DNA of 64,000 nucleotides from Cristatella mucedo (GCA_009760855.2 WPIO01000050.1:1025001-1089000), one strand, 5' to 3'. Positions 1 to 12,690 are shown, counted from the stretch's first letter. The notes: a model not told the origin generated them from the letters alone. A program made the numbers and translations.

Positions 1-224
1 GCAGCCGCGGGAGTTGTTGGAGACTCACGCACTCACGCAAAGAAGCTCGCGGCCACACGATTGGCGGCTCACTCGTGCTGAAATGAGTCACATTTCACCG
101 CTTCCTTTACGTTCTCGCTGGTGTTCACTCGTTTGAGCGAGTTCGATACAATCGCTTGCATTGATCTGAAATTACAATAAATATCAAATATCATATAAAT
201 TTTTAATTGTACTAAAATTAAAAA

Positions 225-297
225 TTTACAGCAGTAAAATTACAAATTACAGCAGTAAAATTACAAATTTACAGAAGTAAAATTACAAATTACAACA
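225..297. repeat. AT-rich minisatellite
   Basis: Three or more imperfect copies of a unit of about 22-27 bp containing ttacagcagtaaaattac lie head to tail. No gene is linked to it. Confidence 0.8.
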
Positions 298-1560
298 TCT
301 CCGCGACTGTTTCCTAGGCAGCTCCTCTATGCAAATTTTTTGGGGACATCTGTAAGCTGGTCTCCTCCTCCGACTGCCCATGTCGGTGTCGGATTCCAGT
401 TGCAAGCAATTCTCAAGTAAAACTAGTAGACGCGCCTGCATGCGCAAGAAAGCGCGCCTCTGCTTACTCGAGAGCATTCCGGCGTGCTTATATTTACCAT
501 CGCTCGCCGGCTGCCGCGTCAAGACGATCGAGCCTCGTTGCCACGTCCGGGGTACATCCGGGCACTCGTCTACGCAGCTACGACGCCTTGCGAGTCCCTT
601 TCCGACCCCTGAATAGACACGGGCTACGATTAGAGCGTTTCTGGAGAGCAATTATAACGATCGATTCTGTGCGTTAACGACAGTCTGCTGAATACTAGAG
701 TTCTGAAGCTACTAAGAAAACGACCATAAACCGATAGCAGGCTTTTGGAGTACGTACGGTCATGTGTGAGACTTCCTATAATCTATATGTATTTCTTCTC
801 TAAATTTGCCCGGAGAGACTAAACAGCAACAATCAGACTGAGTTCGTTTCCATAGCGGTTCTTTGGATAGAAACTATATCCGGAAGTCGTCATCATGGAT
901 ATAGAGTAGCCGTCACGTAAAATAGCTCAGGGCAGTTGCTAAAGCAATAGCTGCCCTACTACAAACATGTTAGTAATTTGATAATAAGGAAGGAGTACGA
1001 AGCGATGAATAGTTAGGAAGACGAACAATTAATCAGCCGAATAGATTAATTCTCGGTTGAACAATTGTCAAGGTTATTTTATAATTTCTAAGCCGTTAAT
1101 TGAATCTACACTGTGTTTGAATAAAATCAGGCAGCCCTTTTGTGGTGACCGAGCACGAAAAATGTCACCTTGCGGTTTCCAGGCAAAGAATAGTGAGTGA
1201 TAAAATTTTCAGATTGGGCAAGAAATCCACAACGCTTAAGAGGCAATAATCGTTGCAAACAATCGCTACAATAACTGCTGCACTAATTACTTCTTTTGCT
1301 GCTTCGTGGGACGGCAGGTTTAAATATGCCTCTGAGGTCTCGCTCAATTGAGTATCGCACAGCTCGCATATGGAGATTCAAGGTTCAGAGACTTGCTGTG
1401 GAGACCCTTGTGGGCGGCATATTTTGACTCGCTGCATCCTAGCGTTTTTCGTATGTGAGAAGCTGCCAGCCTGTTTTAGGTCAGGCCAGATTAGCTTTCA
1501 TGGTGGTCCTCCTCCGTCGCATTCATTATGGCCAAATGGGGGTGTGCCAATTGCAATAAG
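298..1560. other. No recognised gene
   Basis: Short overlapping frames at 283-651 and 380-616 lie on opposite strands and match no family I know. I see no splice-flanked coding block and no clear repeat of the window's known families. Confidence 0.5.
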
Positions 1561-1850
1561 ACCTTTGAGCAGCCGTTTTTAAACGGGAGCAGTGGTCTGC
1601 CCACCGAACCGAGGGTCTTAAATATATTTTCCCTCAAATTTTGTCTTTTGAATTGCAGGCTCGATTCTAGGATAATGAGCCAGATGATTAAACGTAAAAC
1701 TGCTGACCTTTGAGCAGCCGTTCTTAAACGGGAGCAGTGGTCTGCTCACCGAACCGAGGGTCTTTTATATATTTTCCCTCAAATTTTGTCTTTTGAATTG
1801 CAGACTCCATGCTAGGATAATGAGCCGGATGATTAAACGTAAAACTGCTG
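1561..1850. repeat. 145-bp tandem duplication
   Basis: Copy 1 (1561-1705) and copy 2 (1706-1850) both start acctttgagcagccgtt and end gtaaaactgctg. They differ at roughly ten scattered bases. Both contain a tttgaattgcag stretch resembling a splice acceptor, but no coding block follows. Confidence 0.92.
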
Positions 1851-2473
1851 ATTATGGTTATGTCTTTAATTGCTTTCAAGTCTTTTGCTTTCAGCTGGCA
1901 CATTCTCTAGTTCAGTTAGTCATTGCTGCCATTGTGCACGTGCTTTCAAGTTCGCCTGCTCGATGGCTTGAGATTTACTGGCATTTTTTCATGAAAAGCC
2001 AATGTTAACGATTGCAAACTTGTTCGTTAATGGTTTCCACTGTGCTTCCACAGTTTGTCTAGGTCATGTAGTGCGTGGGCTTTTGTGTGCAAACTTCGTC
2101 AGATAATCTTGTTATTGCGTCAGCGCGAGCTCGATTTCTCGAATTGAAATTGGAGACCTTTCGCCTGAGCTAATGCAGGCACGTACTCATGGGCGCGTGT
2201 CCCCACAGCTGCACGCGTTTAAGGGGGCCCGTTTCCTGTGCTCTGCATGTACCGTTGAAATTGTCCTCCGGAATAGCTACTCGTATGTGCGATAAATTAG
2301 TAAAGGAAGAAGTTTCCAACGGACGCGTGGTTGCCGCATTGCCGTACCTCTACACGCCGGCATGCACTGGCTCCCAATCAAGCAGCGCGTCGACCTCGAG
2401 GTACTGTCACTAACCACGTTTAGGTCTTTTTATTTCATACTGATTCAGAAAGCATAGTCGTAAGTCACTGACT
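1851..2473. other. Mostly unassigned; short LINE fragment
   Basis: Bases 2365-2410 (gcactggctcccaatcaagc onward) resemble the family A region after the RT, so a short decayed fragment is present. The rest is unassigned. Confidence 0.4.
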
Positions 2474-3755
2474 CTGCAACGGTTCAGGTCTTGTCTCAGT
2501 GGGAGACTCCTGAGTATTGATGTGAATGGACAAAGATCATCCGAGGTACCTCTGAAATATAGGGTACCTCGGGGCTCCTTGATAAGTCCGGTTCCTTTCA
2601 CGGTTTATACTCTCCTTCTCGCTTACGTGATTGCCAAGCACAATCTAGGCTTTCACTTCTATGAGGATGACACTCAGTTGTACCTTAGCTTTGATCCCTC
2701 ACAGCCTTTGAGCACCTCGAATACTCGCAACTCACTTACTGCATGTCTTGATGACATCCGCACGTGGACGGTAGCAACATTTCTTAAACTAAACGATGAT
2801 AAAACTAACTTACTAGTTATGAGTAAACCAATTGCGATTTATGAATTGGAAAGGCTGACGCTTGAAATTGGCTCTGCCAGCCTATCACCCGCTGAATCAG
2901 CTCGAAATCTAGGTGTCATATTGCAAAGTGACCTCTCGTTAGACGAACACATCAGCTCCACAATAAAGTCTACCTACTTTCAGTTACATAACATTGCTCA
3001 AATTCGAGCTTGCTTAGATAAGGATATCTTGTCTAAGTTCGTCATTGCATTTGTGACATCCCGTCTCGACTTCTGCAACTCACTGCTTGCTGGACTACCG
3101 GCATGTGCAATCACGCGTATACAGCTGATGCAAACTCTACAGCTAGGCTTATTTGCCTTGAGCGACACAGTTGCAACATCACACCACCTCTCCCTGACCT
3201 GCACTGGCTACAAGTCAAGCAACGGATCGACTTCAAGGTTTTGTCGCTCACTTTTAGGTCACTTCATTCTTTGGCTCCAGCCTATCTCTCAGATCCACTT
3301 CCCCACCAGGCCAAGTATCGTACCACCAGCTTTTCGGAATCCAACAGTTTACAAATACTTCGTACAAACCTTAAATCCATTGGAGACCGTGCATTTAGTT
3401 CGTGTGCTCCCAAAGCCTGGAACTCACTCCCGACTTGCGTCACAACATCCCCTGACTTGACCACATTTAAAAAGAACTTTAAAGCCCACCTATTTAAGAC
3501 AGCATTTAGTAGGTACGTATGACTCGTCCTTCCTGTGCTTAGGCGTGCTGACAGTGTGCCTGCCGCCACAAACCACACTTGCATTCTGACCCTGTGAGTG
3601 TCACTCCTGACAATTTTATTCATGTTGCTTATCAAGCATGATACTTCTCACCATTCAATCTCTTTTCCTGTCGCAGCATATGTAAAGCGCCTTGAAAGAG
3701 ATTGAGTTATCTGAGGGTTCTTTATCAAGTGCATTATTATTATTATTCTTATTAC
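2474..3755 (+). mobile_element. LINE A copy, 5'-truncated
   Basis: L2/CR1-type non-LTR retrotransposon fragment. A 312-codon frame (2522-3460) carries RT fingers/palm with FHFYEDDTQLYL; the catalytic YADD is YEDD here (2660-2671). A shift near 3110 moves the C-terminal part to frame 3103-3522 (LHWLQVKQRIDFKVLSL, then FSSCAPKAWNSLP). The 3' hairpin tail and (ATT)n lie at 3688-3750. The endonuclease is absent. Not functional. Confidence 0.9.
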
Positions 3756-5049
3756 CGACATTCGCGCGTGAGGACCAAAACGGCGGTCTCATCAGTGCGT
3801 CCCGGAGCACATGAGCAAAGCCACTTTTCCTCAGCTGAAGACGACGAAGCACTGAATATGCCAGTCATGATGGGAGCCAGCAGCATACCCTGTCGCACGT
3901 TTGAGGCCAATCCGGTTAAGAAGAAGGCCTCATTAGCCCTATTTATTGTGCAATTCTCCTGGCCCCGGCACACCTGGAAGAGTCACTCATCGTCAGCAGC
4001 ACCGCCGCTCTTCACCCCCTCTTGCACCCAATAGATACATCATCGGCGGCCCTTCCCAAATCTACAGGCTTACCGTCAGCTTACCCGTCAGCCCTAATGC
4101 AGCGTTATTCAGCGAGCGATCGGAGGGCGTAGCGGCATGGCCGAAGCTGAAGTAATCTCACAGTTAACTTTCTAGCCTACTCGCAAATCGGATGAACGAC
4201 GCTAAAATGCGAGCTGCAAGTCGTGAAAAAATCGAGTGTCACCTTAGCATTGGAAAACGCTCAGTCTCAGCTTCGCTCCTTGCTCCTTGTCAGTAACCTC
4301 GTAACCTCAGCATGCCATTCCAAAACGACTGGTCATTCGATGAATACAAATTGCCTCCCATGACAAGAAGACCTACTGTGAGCTGAGGAAACCGCGCCGC
4401 CGAAAATCAGTGCCTGCTTAGACGAGAGTGTGGCTGCTGCCCGGCTACTTAACGCGCGTACTGGTCAGCACATATTGATTACTGCTTTCATCTTTATTGT
4501 GAACCTCCAGCAGCAAGTGCCCTCGTTCGTGCACAATTTAGTGAAGCCGACGGTGGGGATCATCCCGCCTAACGTCAATAGTGTGGCTGCCCCATCAGAC
4601 CGCTTCTTTGTGAACGTCCCTGGCTCCCTATCAATAAGCGAGTCGATTCAAACGCCTCCTAATCCGGCCTACGTGTTCACGTGTTCACTTCGCTCGCTTG
4701 CACCAGGCCACCTGCCCTTGGCCTCCTCGCTCCTCCAGTCCAGTCACGTGCTCTTGCGTCATCCGCTCCTCAGCATCGAGTCAGCTCCAGCCGTTCCTTG
4801 CAATCACTTGAAATGTCAGCGCGGTTGAGCCTTCGAGTTGAGTTTGCCGTACTCGGCCGGAATTCGCCTCCGCCAACGGTCACGACCTGCAAGGATCTAG
4901 CTTCAATTGGGTCTCGCCTGAAGACGCGTTCGCTTCGGTGCGCTCTCCCCTTCCATTCCCCGGTAAATTTATCGACTTATTCCCGTTTGCTTGATGCGCT
5001 TGCAGATTAATGCGGGCTCGTTACCCACTGCAGGTTCTACTAGCAGCTG
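3756..5049. other. No firm gene; possible LINE E remnant
   Basis: Overlapping frames at 3702-4155 and 4430-5010 are not recognised. SLRSLAPGHLPLASSLL near 4687 resembles the post-RT motif RSLHSLAPxYLSxLL of the LINEs, so a very decayed plus-strand copy may cover about 4650-4980. Confidence 0.35.
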
Positions 5050-6715
5050 CCCTGGTCGTCTTTTCTAAGCACTTTACCCTTCAATTTAACGGCAATAAAA
5101 ACAGCTTGCTAGTTGTGGGCCAACAAAGAGTGGCTCGGAAATTGTAGAATTCGAAGCTCAGAATCGCCTCCGGCAGCAAGTCACCTGCTGCAGGATCTGC
5201 GCGAAATCACTGCGACGTCATTTTGCACAAAGTGATCACTTACTAGACGATAGCACCAGCTCCGCAGTCGATTCAGAAATCAGCTCCGAAATCAACGGAT
5301 ACAGTGCAAAGTTCTTACGCTGACCCGCAAGGCCCGTTACAGCCTGGCTCCTTCAGGCCTAGCTGAGCTGCTGCATCAGTTTCAGTCTACTCGTGCACTG
5401 AGTTTCTCTATGGAAAATAAATTAGCTATTCCATTCCTTCGCTTAGAGACCGTTTGCGACAAAAGCTTTTGCTCTGTAGATCCTAGACTGTGGAACTCGT
5501 TTCCAAAAATTATATGCAACATCAACTGCTCTGCTGATGCTGACTGTGGCTCATCCTTTCCAGCGGTCTTGAGCTTGGTCTTGAGACCTCCGTGCTACGT
5601 CACTACCTCAGCTGCTCTCCTGACTGTGCTATGCATCTCAATTTCTCTTTGTTGGGTGAGAGGAAGTCCGTTGGCAACTGAATTCGTGACGAAAGCTGCT
5701 TAGGCTGTGAGTTCGCTGCGTAAAGCTCTCCTGCAGTAAACCGCATAGTCTTTTTGGCTTTGTGAAGTTACAGACAGAGACGCATTACATCACAAGCCTG
5801 CCTACTTGCAGCTACATAACGTAGCTAAAATTCGGGCTTGTTTAGACAGAGAAACTACATCTAATTGGACTAGTCATTTGTGACATCCCTTCTTGACTTC
5901 TGTAGCTCACTGCTTGCTGGTCTACAGGCGTGTGCAATCATGTGTTTACCGTTGATTCAAAGCTCTGCAGCTAGGCTTGTCCGTCGTAGCACAAACTGCT
6001 CTTCGACCTGAGCTGGCTCCAACCAAGTAGAGCATCGACTTCAACGTTCTGTCGCTCACTTTTAGGCATATTCATTATTCATGTTTTGGTTTTTCATTTT
6101 CATTTTTCATTTATTTCCATTATTCATTATTAATTTTCATCACTATTGTTTTTTTAGGCATAGTATTATTCATTTTTAGGCATACACACTTTTAGGCATG
6201 TTCATATTAACTCGCTTGCTCCAGCCCTACTTGTCCAAAATACTCCGCCGCCTGGGCAGGCATCGTACCACCACCGGCTTTCGGACTCAGATTTTGTAGC
6301 AACAGCTTTACGAAGCCCAAATTCTTCGGAGACCTTGCCTTTAGGTCGTATGCTTGCACAAACTATAACTCACTGCTGGCTGAATCACTCCATTCCTGAA
6401 TATATTTCACGACATTCATATTTCACGACATTCCTGATTGTGTTTGAACTAAAGCTAAAAACACACTTGCTTATGCAGCATTTAGTGGATCCTTGTGATT
6501 CCTCCTTTGTGTGGTCATGCGTGCTGACACTGTGCACACTGTCACTAAAACGTACTTGCATGCGGACACTGTGCAAGGCACCTCTAACCATTGTAATCCT
6601 GTTGATATTGTGCATATCATCACTAACCATTTTATCATGCTTCTATTGCAGTATATGTAAATTGAGTTAAAAGAGACTACATTATCAGATTGTGCTATAA
6701 AATATTGTGTTATGA
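5050..6715 (+). mobile_element. LINE A copy, interrupted by a LINE B insertion
   Basis: The left part (5050-5284) matches family A around the DDKTNLLVMG and SARNLGV region in decayed form. Matching A sequence resumes at 5794 with gcctgcctacttgcagctac and runs through the post-RT region to a poor tail near 6655-6700. Between them sits a plus-strand LINE B fragment. Stops and indels throughout. Confidence 0.7.
5285..5793 (+). mobile_element. LINE B 3' fragment nested in LINE A
   Basis: It starts at atcaacggatacag, corresponding to VDQRIQSRVL in B, and includes frame 5410-5703 (MENKLAIPFLRLETVCDKSF). It ends with the B 3' end gtgaagttacagacagagac and gcattacatcac. It is 5'-truncated and on the same strand as the host copy. 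Confidence 0.8.
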
Positions 6716-7484
6716 TTAATACCGTTAGGCGTAGGCGCCGTCAAGGTCACACATACTTCGATACTTATAGAGGAAAAACCTACCGCATAAACTACCAGTA
6801 ATGTAGTTTGAGTGTAGGCCGGCTCCTCTAATGAGCCTGTGATGTGGCATGGACACTGGCCGGTAACCGCTGGTGGCCAGATGGTGGATTCACCATCAGG
6901 ATCGGCCGGTGCACAGTTGTGGTCCTCCATTAATCATCGGGGTCAACCGGACGAGTGGAAGGAGTCGAGTGTGAGAAGGGGGCGAAGGCAGTCGTGCGTC
7001 TTGCTGCTCCGTGCCTTGTACAATAAACCGTTGGCGTTGTTCTGGGCCAGCGTTTTGTATGCCGAACCACAAGTAAGACTGAAGCAGGACAGAAGTTGGA
7101 CAGAAGTAGGACAGAAGCTAGACGTGAGCCGCTTAAGTCTCGTCCAAACCTCACCTAACACTAGCTCATAGTTGTATTATAAAGAGCCAATAACATAAAG
7201 AGAGGAGGCTTGTATTGCAACGGACGTTGCATCAATTAACCTGTGGTTCATATTTTGATAGATATACCCTGAAATTATAAATGCAATGCCGACGTTAGGT
7301 ACTCATTGGATATCGTGTCCACAAATCATAGCCTGCAGCTTTTGCAAACATTATCGAGTGACTTTCTGTCCCAAATCTGATTTGTTTGATTGGCTGCCTA
7401 CAGTGAAAATAGTTGCATCTGGTTTTGCTGGGCTCTGATCACCGTTAAGCTGACCTTGGTTATAGAGAGGGTTCGGGTTTTCTC
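6716..7484. other. No recognised gene
   Basis: Frames at 6839-7171 and the opposite strand overlap each other and are not recognised. The pattern ggacagaagttggacagaagtaggacagaagc (7088-7119) is a small local 11-bp repeat. Confidence 0.5.
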
Positions 7485-7501
7485 TCCCTCCCTCCTTCCC
7501 G

Positions 7502-7566
<65 letters not shown>

Positions 7567-7591
7567 TTTCTCTCTCGCTCTCTCTCACTCT
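7485..7591. repeat. (CT)n microsatellite
   Basis: An almost pure CT run with a few interruptions near the right end. The Ser/Leu-rich frame over it is an artefact. Confidence 0.97.
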
Positions 7592-7785
7592 ATTTGAAGT
7601 GACGTAACGGAACACATCAATCTGACTACGAAGCCTCATTCACCTGACCAGCAGCCTGTGGCATTCTAGAACATTTACCTCTTGATCCTCAGCTGTATTC
7701 CTAGCTATATTGAGCCTGTAGGGGAATTAACTCAGACCTTTGTCGCCGGTTGTCAGTTCTAGGCTGATTACATCTAGCTTTAATA

Positions 7786-7865
7786 ATAATAATAATGACA
7801 ATAATACATGTGTATAACGCTCTCAGTGAACTTAATCTCTCTTTAGGCACAGCTATGCAAGCCAT
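7786..7865 (-). mobile_element. LINE A 3' tail, antisense
   Basis: Reverse-strand (TTA)n followed by the hairpin tail (cgctctcagtgaacttaatctc). It is probably the 3' end of the decayed minus-strand LINE remnant at 8490-8740. Confidence 0.65.
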
Positions 7866-8489
7866 TTAAACCAACAGAATCAGCTGCGATGACCGATCAA
7901 CTGAATTTCTGCCCTGCAGATATTTGATCCAGGATGTCGGCCAATGACTTAATCAGGTGCCTATCCATAGGAAACCGGAGCATAAGGCTGTAAGAACTTA
8001 TTCCAGTGACGATAATAATCTTATTCGATCATAAGTGTGGCACCCCAAAAATCAAATCTTTATTCTTGTGCTCTACAAATAACTCCAAGAGAATAAAAAG
8101 TCCGCGTTATTAACATGCATCGTCTCAAGCTTAGACCAGCTAGAAAAACAAAAATGTGCATCACAGCAACCTTAAGGCAAATAAGAGCATTCTCACTGCC
8201 TGTGATTAGTGGAGCATGAGGCTAGTAAGACGCCCTTATTAATTCACAGGGAATCACTCAAAGCCCACAGATATAAAAGAAAAGACAAGTCAATTGAGGC
8301 GAATCAAAACCTGACCGTAACACTAAATTCGTCAGTCAAAACTTATAGATAGCAAGGTCACTGAAGATAGTGACCATAACTGAAGTTGAATTTCAAATTT
8401 TTCTATTCAGACATGCCGACGGCTCAATCAGCACAAGATTTGGCTTAGTCCAATGGAGAGTGTTATGACTAGGTGTTAACGAGCCGGTG

Positions 8490-8740
8490 ATACTAAAAGC
8501 ACACTGGAGGAGCATGGAGGTCGGATAGGTAGGATGGTGCAAGCGAGTGAAGCGACATGCAAGCCAGATAGATGACCTTGACATTGAACAGATGCCTGAT
8601 TTGGAGCCAGTAAAGTCTAGAGAGAAGTGGTTTTACGTAGCAGCTGAGTCTTTCACAAGTTGAAAGCAACTTGGGATAATGGCTGGGATTGCAAAATAAA
8701 TGGAATTGCGAGCATGTATGTCGATGCAACGTCTCAAACC
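8490..8740 (-). mobile_element. Decayed LINE post-RT region
   Basis: The minus-strand frame contains LYWLQIRHLFNVKVIYL and SLHSLAPSYLSDL, equivalent to the LHWLPVKQRIDFKVLSL and SLHSLAPAYLSDLL block of LINE A. Heavily mutated. Confidence 0.65.
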
Positions 8741-8792
8741 CAGTAATTAATTTAGCTTTAGTACTCTTACCTTAGAGGGCCCTAGTTTCATA

Positions 8793-8900
8793 ATAATAAT
8801 AAGTTTGCATAGCGCCTCACCGAACTTAATCTCTTTCTAGGCACTTTGTATAAGCTGCAAAGGAAGCATGATTAAATGGTGACTGATATTGCATTCAATA
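8793..8900 (-). mobile_element. LINE A 3' tail, antisense
   Basis: Reads taataataataag then gcgcctcaccgaacttaatctctttctaggcac, the complement of the A tail, and extends through the gctgcaaaggaag segment. Confidence 0.75.
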
Positions 8901-8936
8901 TAAGAAAAATCAAACGGGAGTCGAGAGACCTGTACC

Positions 8937-8937
<1 letters not shown>

Positions 8938-8982
<45 letters not shown>
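8938..8982. repeat. (TTA)n microsatellite
   Basis: About 14 TTA/ATT units. It may derive from a LINE A tail, since A copies end in this trinucleotide. Confidence 0.95.
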
Positions 8983-9479
8983 GTACCTTATTATTTTATG
9001 CTGCCCCGCTGCTGACTTTCACCCTCTGACTTCCTTCAACTTTACCCTGCCTCCGACTTTCAGTCCCGGATGCGATGCCATTAGCCGACGCTAGCCATCG
9101 TCTTTGATGAGCATGCACAGAAAGTTCCTCGACCGAAAAGCCCTCTGCCATGAAGCTGGCATAAAAAGAGAGAAATGAGCTCAAGCTGAACGTGTACTTG
9201 AGAATACTTCTAAAACGCGAGGATTCCATTTCGAGCGCTGGGCACTTTACGATTTGTTGCGTAACTCCTGTCTATCCATTGTAGCTAAGGCTAGCTCCAC
9301 ATTTTAAAGGAAGTAGTGGAGTCATTGATCAAATACCCAACAGTGGCTAGGTCTACTAGCGACCACCTTACTAATCACTCCCATGCAAGCACGCCGCCAG
9401 GTGATCCTGATCATGGCATAGCTTAGAGCGTTTCTCAAATTTCTTCCTTGGCAATATATGACGAACTAGAGACTCGTCG
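8983..9479. other. No recognised gene
   Basis: Only short overlapping frames without family motifs or convincing splice context. Confidence 0.5.
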
Positions 9480-10720
9480 CCCTCACTAGCGTAGGTGCTG
9501 GACTGGACTCCGTCGTCGCCTCCATCGCTCTTTTTCTTTAGCCTCCCCCATTTTTCTCTTAACTGAACTCCTTACTCCGAGTCTCTCCGAGGCTAAATGC
9601 ACCTCTTTGCTAACGATACCTCGTAGCGAAATTCTTGAGGGTAATCGACCTTCTGGTAGCCATACTAAAAAAGAGTATTTGGTATTATCTCCCGTGGAGC
9701 CTCCTCCGCCTCAAAACGGTTAATTTTCAGGCCACTCGTTAAAAATCCTGCCTTAGATCATGACACTCTATGTGAATTCGTGATAACTTCCCGTCTTCTT
9801 TCGTCGCAATTTTCTTTCACACGTGAGCCGGTGGTGGTCCAGCAACTAAGCAATTGCCTCAGCCTATCAGATCTTGCTAGAAAAATCCAATCGGGATTCC
9901 CAACCAAACATTCGCGGGAAACTCCTCTGCTTCGTGTGCACAGTCATCTTCTGAACATTGATGACCACGTTGCTTTTGGCAGTCTAGGGTCGTGACAGCT
10001 CAGGGAGTAAGGCGCTCTCTCTTCACGACCGAGGTCGTGGGCTCAAATCCTGCATTTGGGTGAAATTGCAAGCGGTGGCGCTAGCCAATAAGGCGCTTCT
10101 GGGGGCTATCCAGATGAAACCGCTAATAAGCTAAGATTATCTAGGGCACCCTAAAAGTATGGGTCACCTCAAAATTGGCGTCGGGCCTCCATAAGTCTTA
10201 GTTATCTATTCTTTGCCTCTGGCAGATGTCATCACTAATAACAACCTCAAATTTCATTACTACTTAGACGACACCTCTGCTCATCATCTGGCATTTCCGA
10301 ATCGTTTATCCTCATCATATTCGCTTAATTCCCTAAGTGCCTAGTGCCACCAGCAACTTATCAGACCGCGCCCTAAAGAACGACTCAGCTAGCACCACTT
10401 CCATAACGCCTGCCCGTCATCTATTTCACGACGACTGGTTATTAAATGAGCGCCATATCTTCAATGGCAAGAGGGCTCACTTTCAGCCACGAAATGTCAT
10501 CGTAATCTGCATCGCCTACTCCGAGCAGATTACCGCCAGCAAGGCTTGTCTTAGCTGTCGTCAAAAACGCAGCAGCCACAGCACGTCACGTCAGAGCTCT
10601 TCCAGCACCCTGCTTGGAATCGAATCGATTTCAAGATCCTATGTCTGGCTCAAAGATTTCGCTACTAGCGAGCGCCAGCCTTGAACGAAATTGAAATCTT
10701 TCGGTGATTGAGCAGTCAGC
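9480..10720 (+). mobile_element. LINE E copy, decayed, interrupted by SINE D
   Basis: Left of the SINE, frame 9780-9995 reads like RT fingers (QSGFPTKHSRETPLLRVHSH). Right of it, about 10210-10330 resumes with LADVITNNNLKFHYYLDDT, the RT palm with YADD changed to YLDD. The end carries the RSF/FGD-like region near 10690 (gaaatctttcggtgattgag), also seen near 34500. It differs from A and B enough to be a third family or a very old A copy. Confidence 0.6.
9988..10140 (+). mobile_element. SINE D copy, tRNA-derived
   Basis: The tRNA-like head has an A-box-like stretch (gacagctcagggagtaagg) and a B-box-like gtgggctcaaatcc. The body has gcaagcggtggcgctagcca and aaggcgcttctgg, matching the copies at 44940 and 60610. 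It lies inside LINE E. Confidence 0.75.
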
Positions 10721-11310
10721 TTGTACGCACGGAGAGGCTAGAACTCGCACTCGGCCGCGGCCACGAATTGCACGAACCCTTGAATTTATAACTTTCAGCT
10801 TAAGACGAACTCGCCTGTTTTCCTCTTTGGTTTGATAATCGTTCGCTGAGAATCTCTGCGTGATTCCGTGCAAATTAGTAAGAAGGGCTCTTACCAGCCG
10901 GTGGCCGCCGGTGTCTCCAAGCTTGCTTTATCCTTCGGGCCTATTTGTCATATTTGCCTGCTTTTACATGCTTGATATTACGTGCACGAGACTAACCCTT
11001 GGGTATTTATTTTTTATAATTAATTATTTATTTTGTTTTGATGTATAATATGGGTATTGATTCTCTTGCAGCAAGCAGCTGCACAGACCTATATATTATA
11101 ATTATTATATTATTATATTTATAGAGCTGTAGAGCAACTTAAACGGCTGACACATCCGCTTGAAGTTAACAATGAAAGCTTGCCTAAAGCAGTATTTGAG
11201 TCCACGACCTTGAGCGTAAATATCCAGGACATAAACTCGTGAGTTATCACACCGCTTTATAGTCTAGAGTGTGTGCCCTGCTCATCATGTAAAGTCACTT
11301 ATGAATCTCG
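10721..11310. other. No recognised gene; AT-rich
   Basis: Contains ta-rich low-complexity DNA around 11080-11130. Frames on either strand are not recognised. Confidence 0.5.
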
Positions 11311-11338
11311 AAACCTATAAACATAAAAATATATATAT

Positions 11339-11473
11339 AATTCATTTATATAGCGCCCTCTGAGAACTTAATCTCTATTCAGGCGCTTCACACATGCCTT
11401 GAAGCTCAAGCCCACGACCTTAGTCAGACCTTGGTCGGGGCGAGCACCTTAACCCCTAGACCAAACCAGCTCG
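11339..11473 (-). mobile_element. SINE C copy
   Basis: Antisense. Reading the minus strand: a gctggtttggtc-type head, A box with ggttaaggtgctcg, B box near gtgggcttgagc, then the LINE-A-like tail gcgcctgaatagagattaag and a short AT-rich end (aattatat). Confidence 0.85.
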
Positions 11474-11499
11474 GCAAAGACTCAAACCCCTCGACGTCG

Positions 11500-12690
11500 A
11501 TACCGTCTACAGGAGAATATCTTCTTCGCCCCTACTTCTTAATCCCTCATTCGACCTGTCATTATAGGTAGAATGCTACAATATGGCAATTTCTTACCTG
11601 ATCGACGAGTTGAAACTTTTGATTAAGTTCGCTGTGCGTCCTCGCTCAGAAGGTCTATAGTTTACCTCGGATATTAAACTAGCTAGGTCTTCTAAGCGTA
11701 TGCTTTAAATACACACAAAATATCAAAACTGTCGGTCGATCGGCAGGCATAGGAGGCTTACTGTACGTCATAACAATCGATCCTAGCCAAGATCAAGTAT
11801 AGCTTACACAAGCACTTTATTGAATCCTTTACATACAATCTAAAAATAGTAATATTGCGATCAATGATCTCATTAACGCTGCCAGGTTAGCCCAATACCT
11901 ATTGATTCTTGAGGTTATCTAGCTGATCGTCTCTTTGGTTTTTCAAGAAGATATACATGATCTGAGAGCTCCTTCCTAGGATGGCAGCATCCCCTCTTGA
12001 CTCATGTCTCTATATCTCGTGCAACGCCACTATTTACATTCCAGGAGGCCATGGGTGTTCTCAACCTGAAGTTAATGTCCCAATCAGAAAAGACAACTCG
12101 TCCAATTAACCTTATTCCCGCTGTTCTGCTTCTAGAATGCACAGATCTGGTGGTGCTATTCATATCTAACATAAATACGCCAGTAGCATTTTGTCAAGTT
12201 CAGATATTTTTTTTAAAGCAACTTCTGCCGTCGCTCTTCAACCGCTCCCATCAAAGACAATGGAACGAGTCACGGCAGATCAGCTAAACTTTTCCATTGA
12301 AACTTCACACCTAGCTAGTAAGTTCTACTCTGGTTTTAGAGTTAATCTCTCCACAGAGTCAAGATTACCTTGAGTGTATAACAACCTCCTTAAGACTCCC
12401 AACTTGTGCAGAGTCTCCGTGCTTGTTTTTCTCGATCTCTCGGCAGCTTCTGATACTATTGATTACCGACCCCTTCTCGAGTGCATCTCATCTGACCTGG
12501 GCATCACTGGCACAGCACTAAAATTGTTCAGGCCCTATTTTATCTCAGTGGGAGACTTCAGAGCATTATTGCGAACGGAGAGAGATCATCGGAGGAATCA
12601 CTGACGTACTATGTACCTCGGAGATCTGTTCTTGGTCGTGTTTGCTCCACGGTTTATACTCAGTCTATACTTTTCAAATTTGCTCCTCTT
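11500..12690 (+). mobile_element. LINE A copy, internal fragment
   Basis: Covers the linker between endonuclease and RT and the start of the RT. The frame at 11997-12287 includes LKLMSQSEKTTRPINLIPAV (intact copies have SQSNQTTSPLDPIPTV). The frame at 12374-12604 includes VFLDLSAASDTIDYRPLLE. It ends before the YADD region; stops and shifts abound. Confidence 0.8.
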
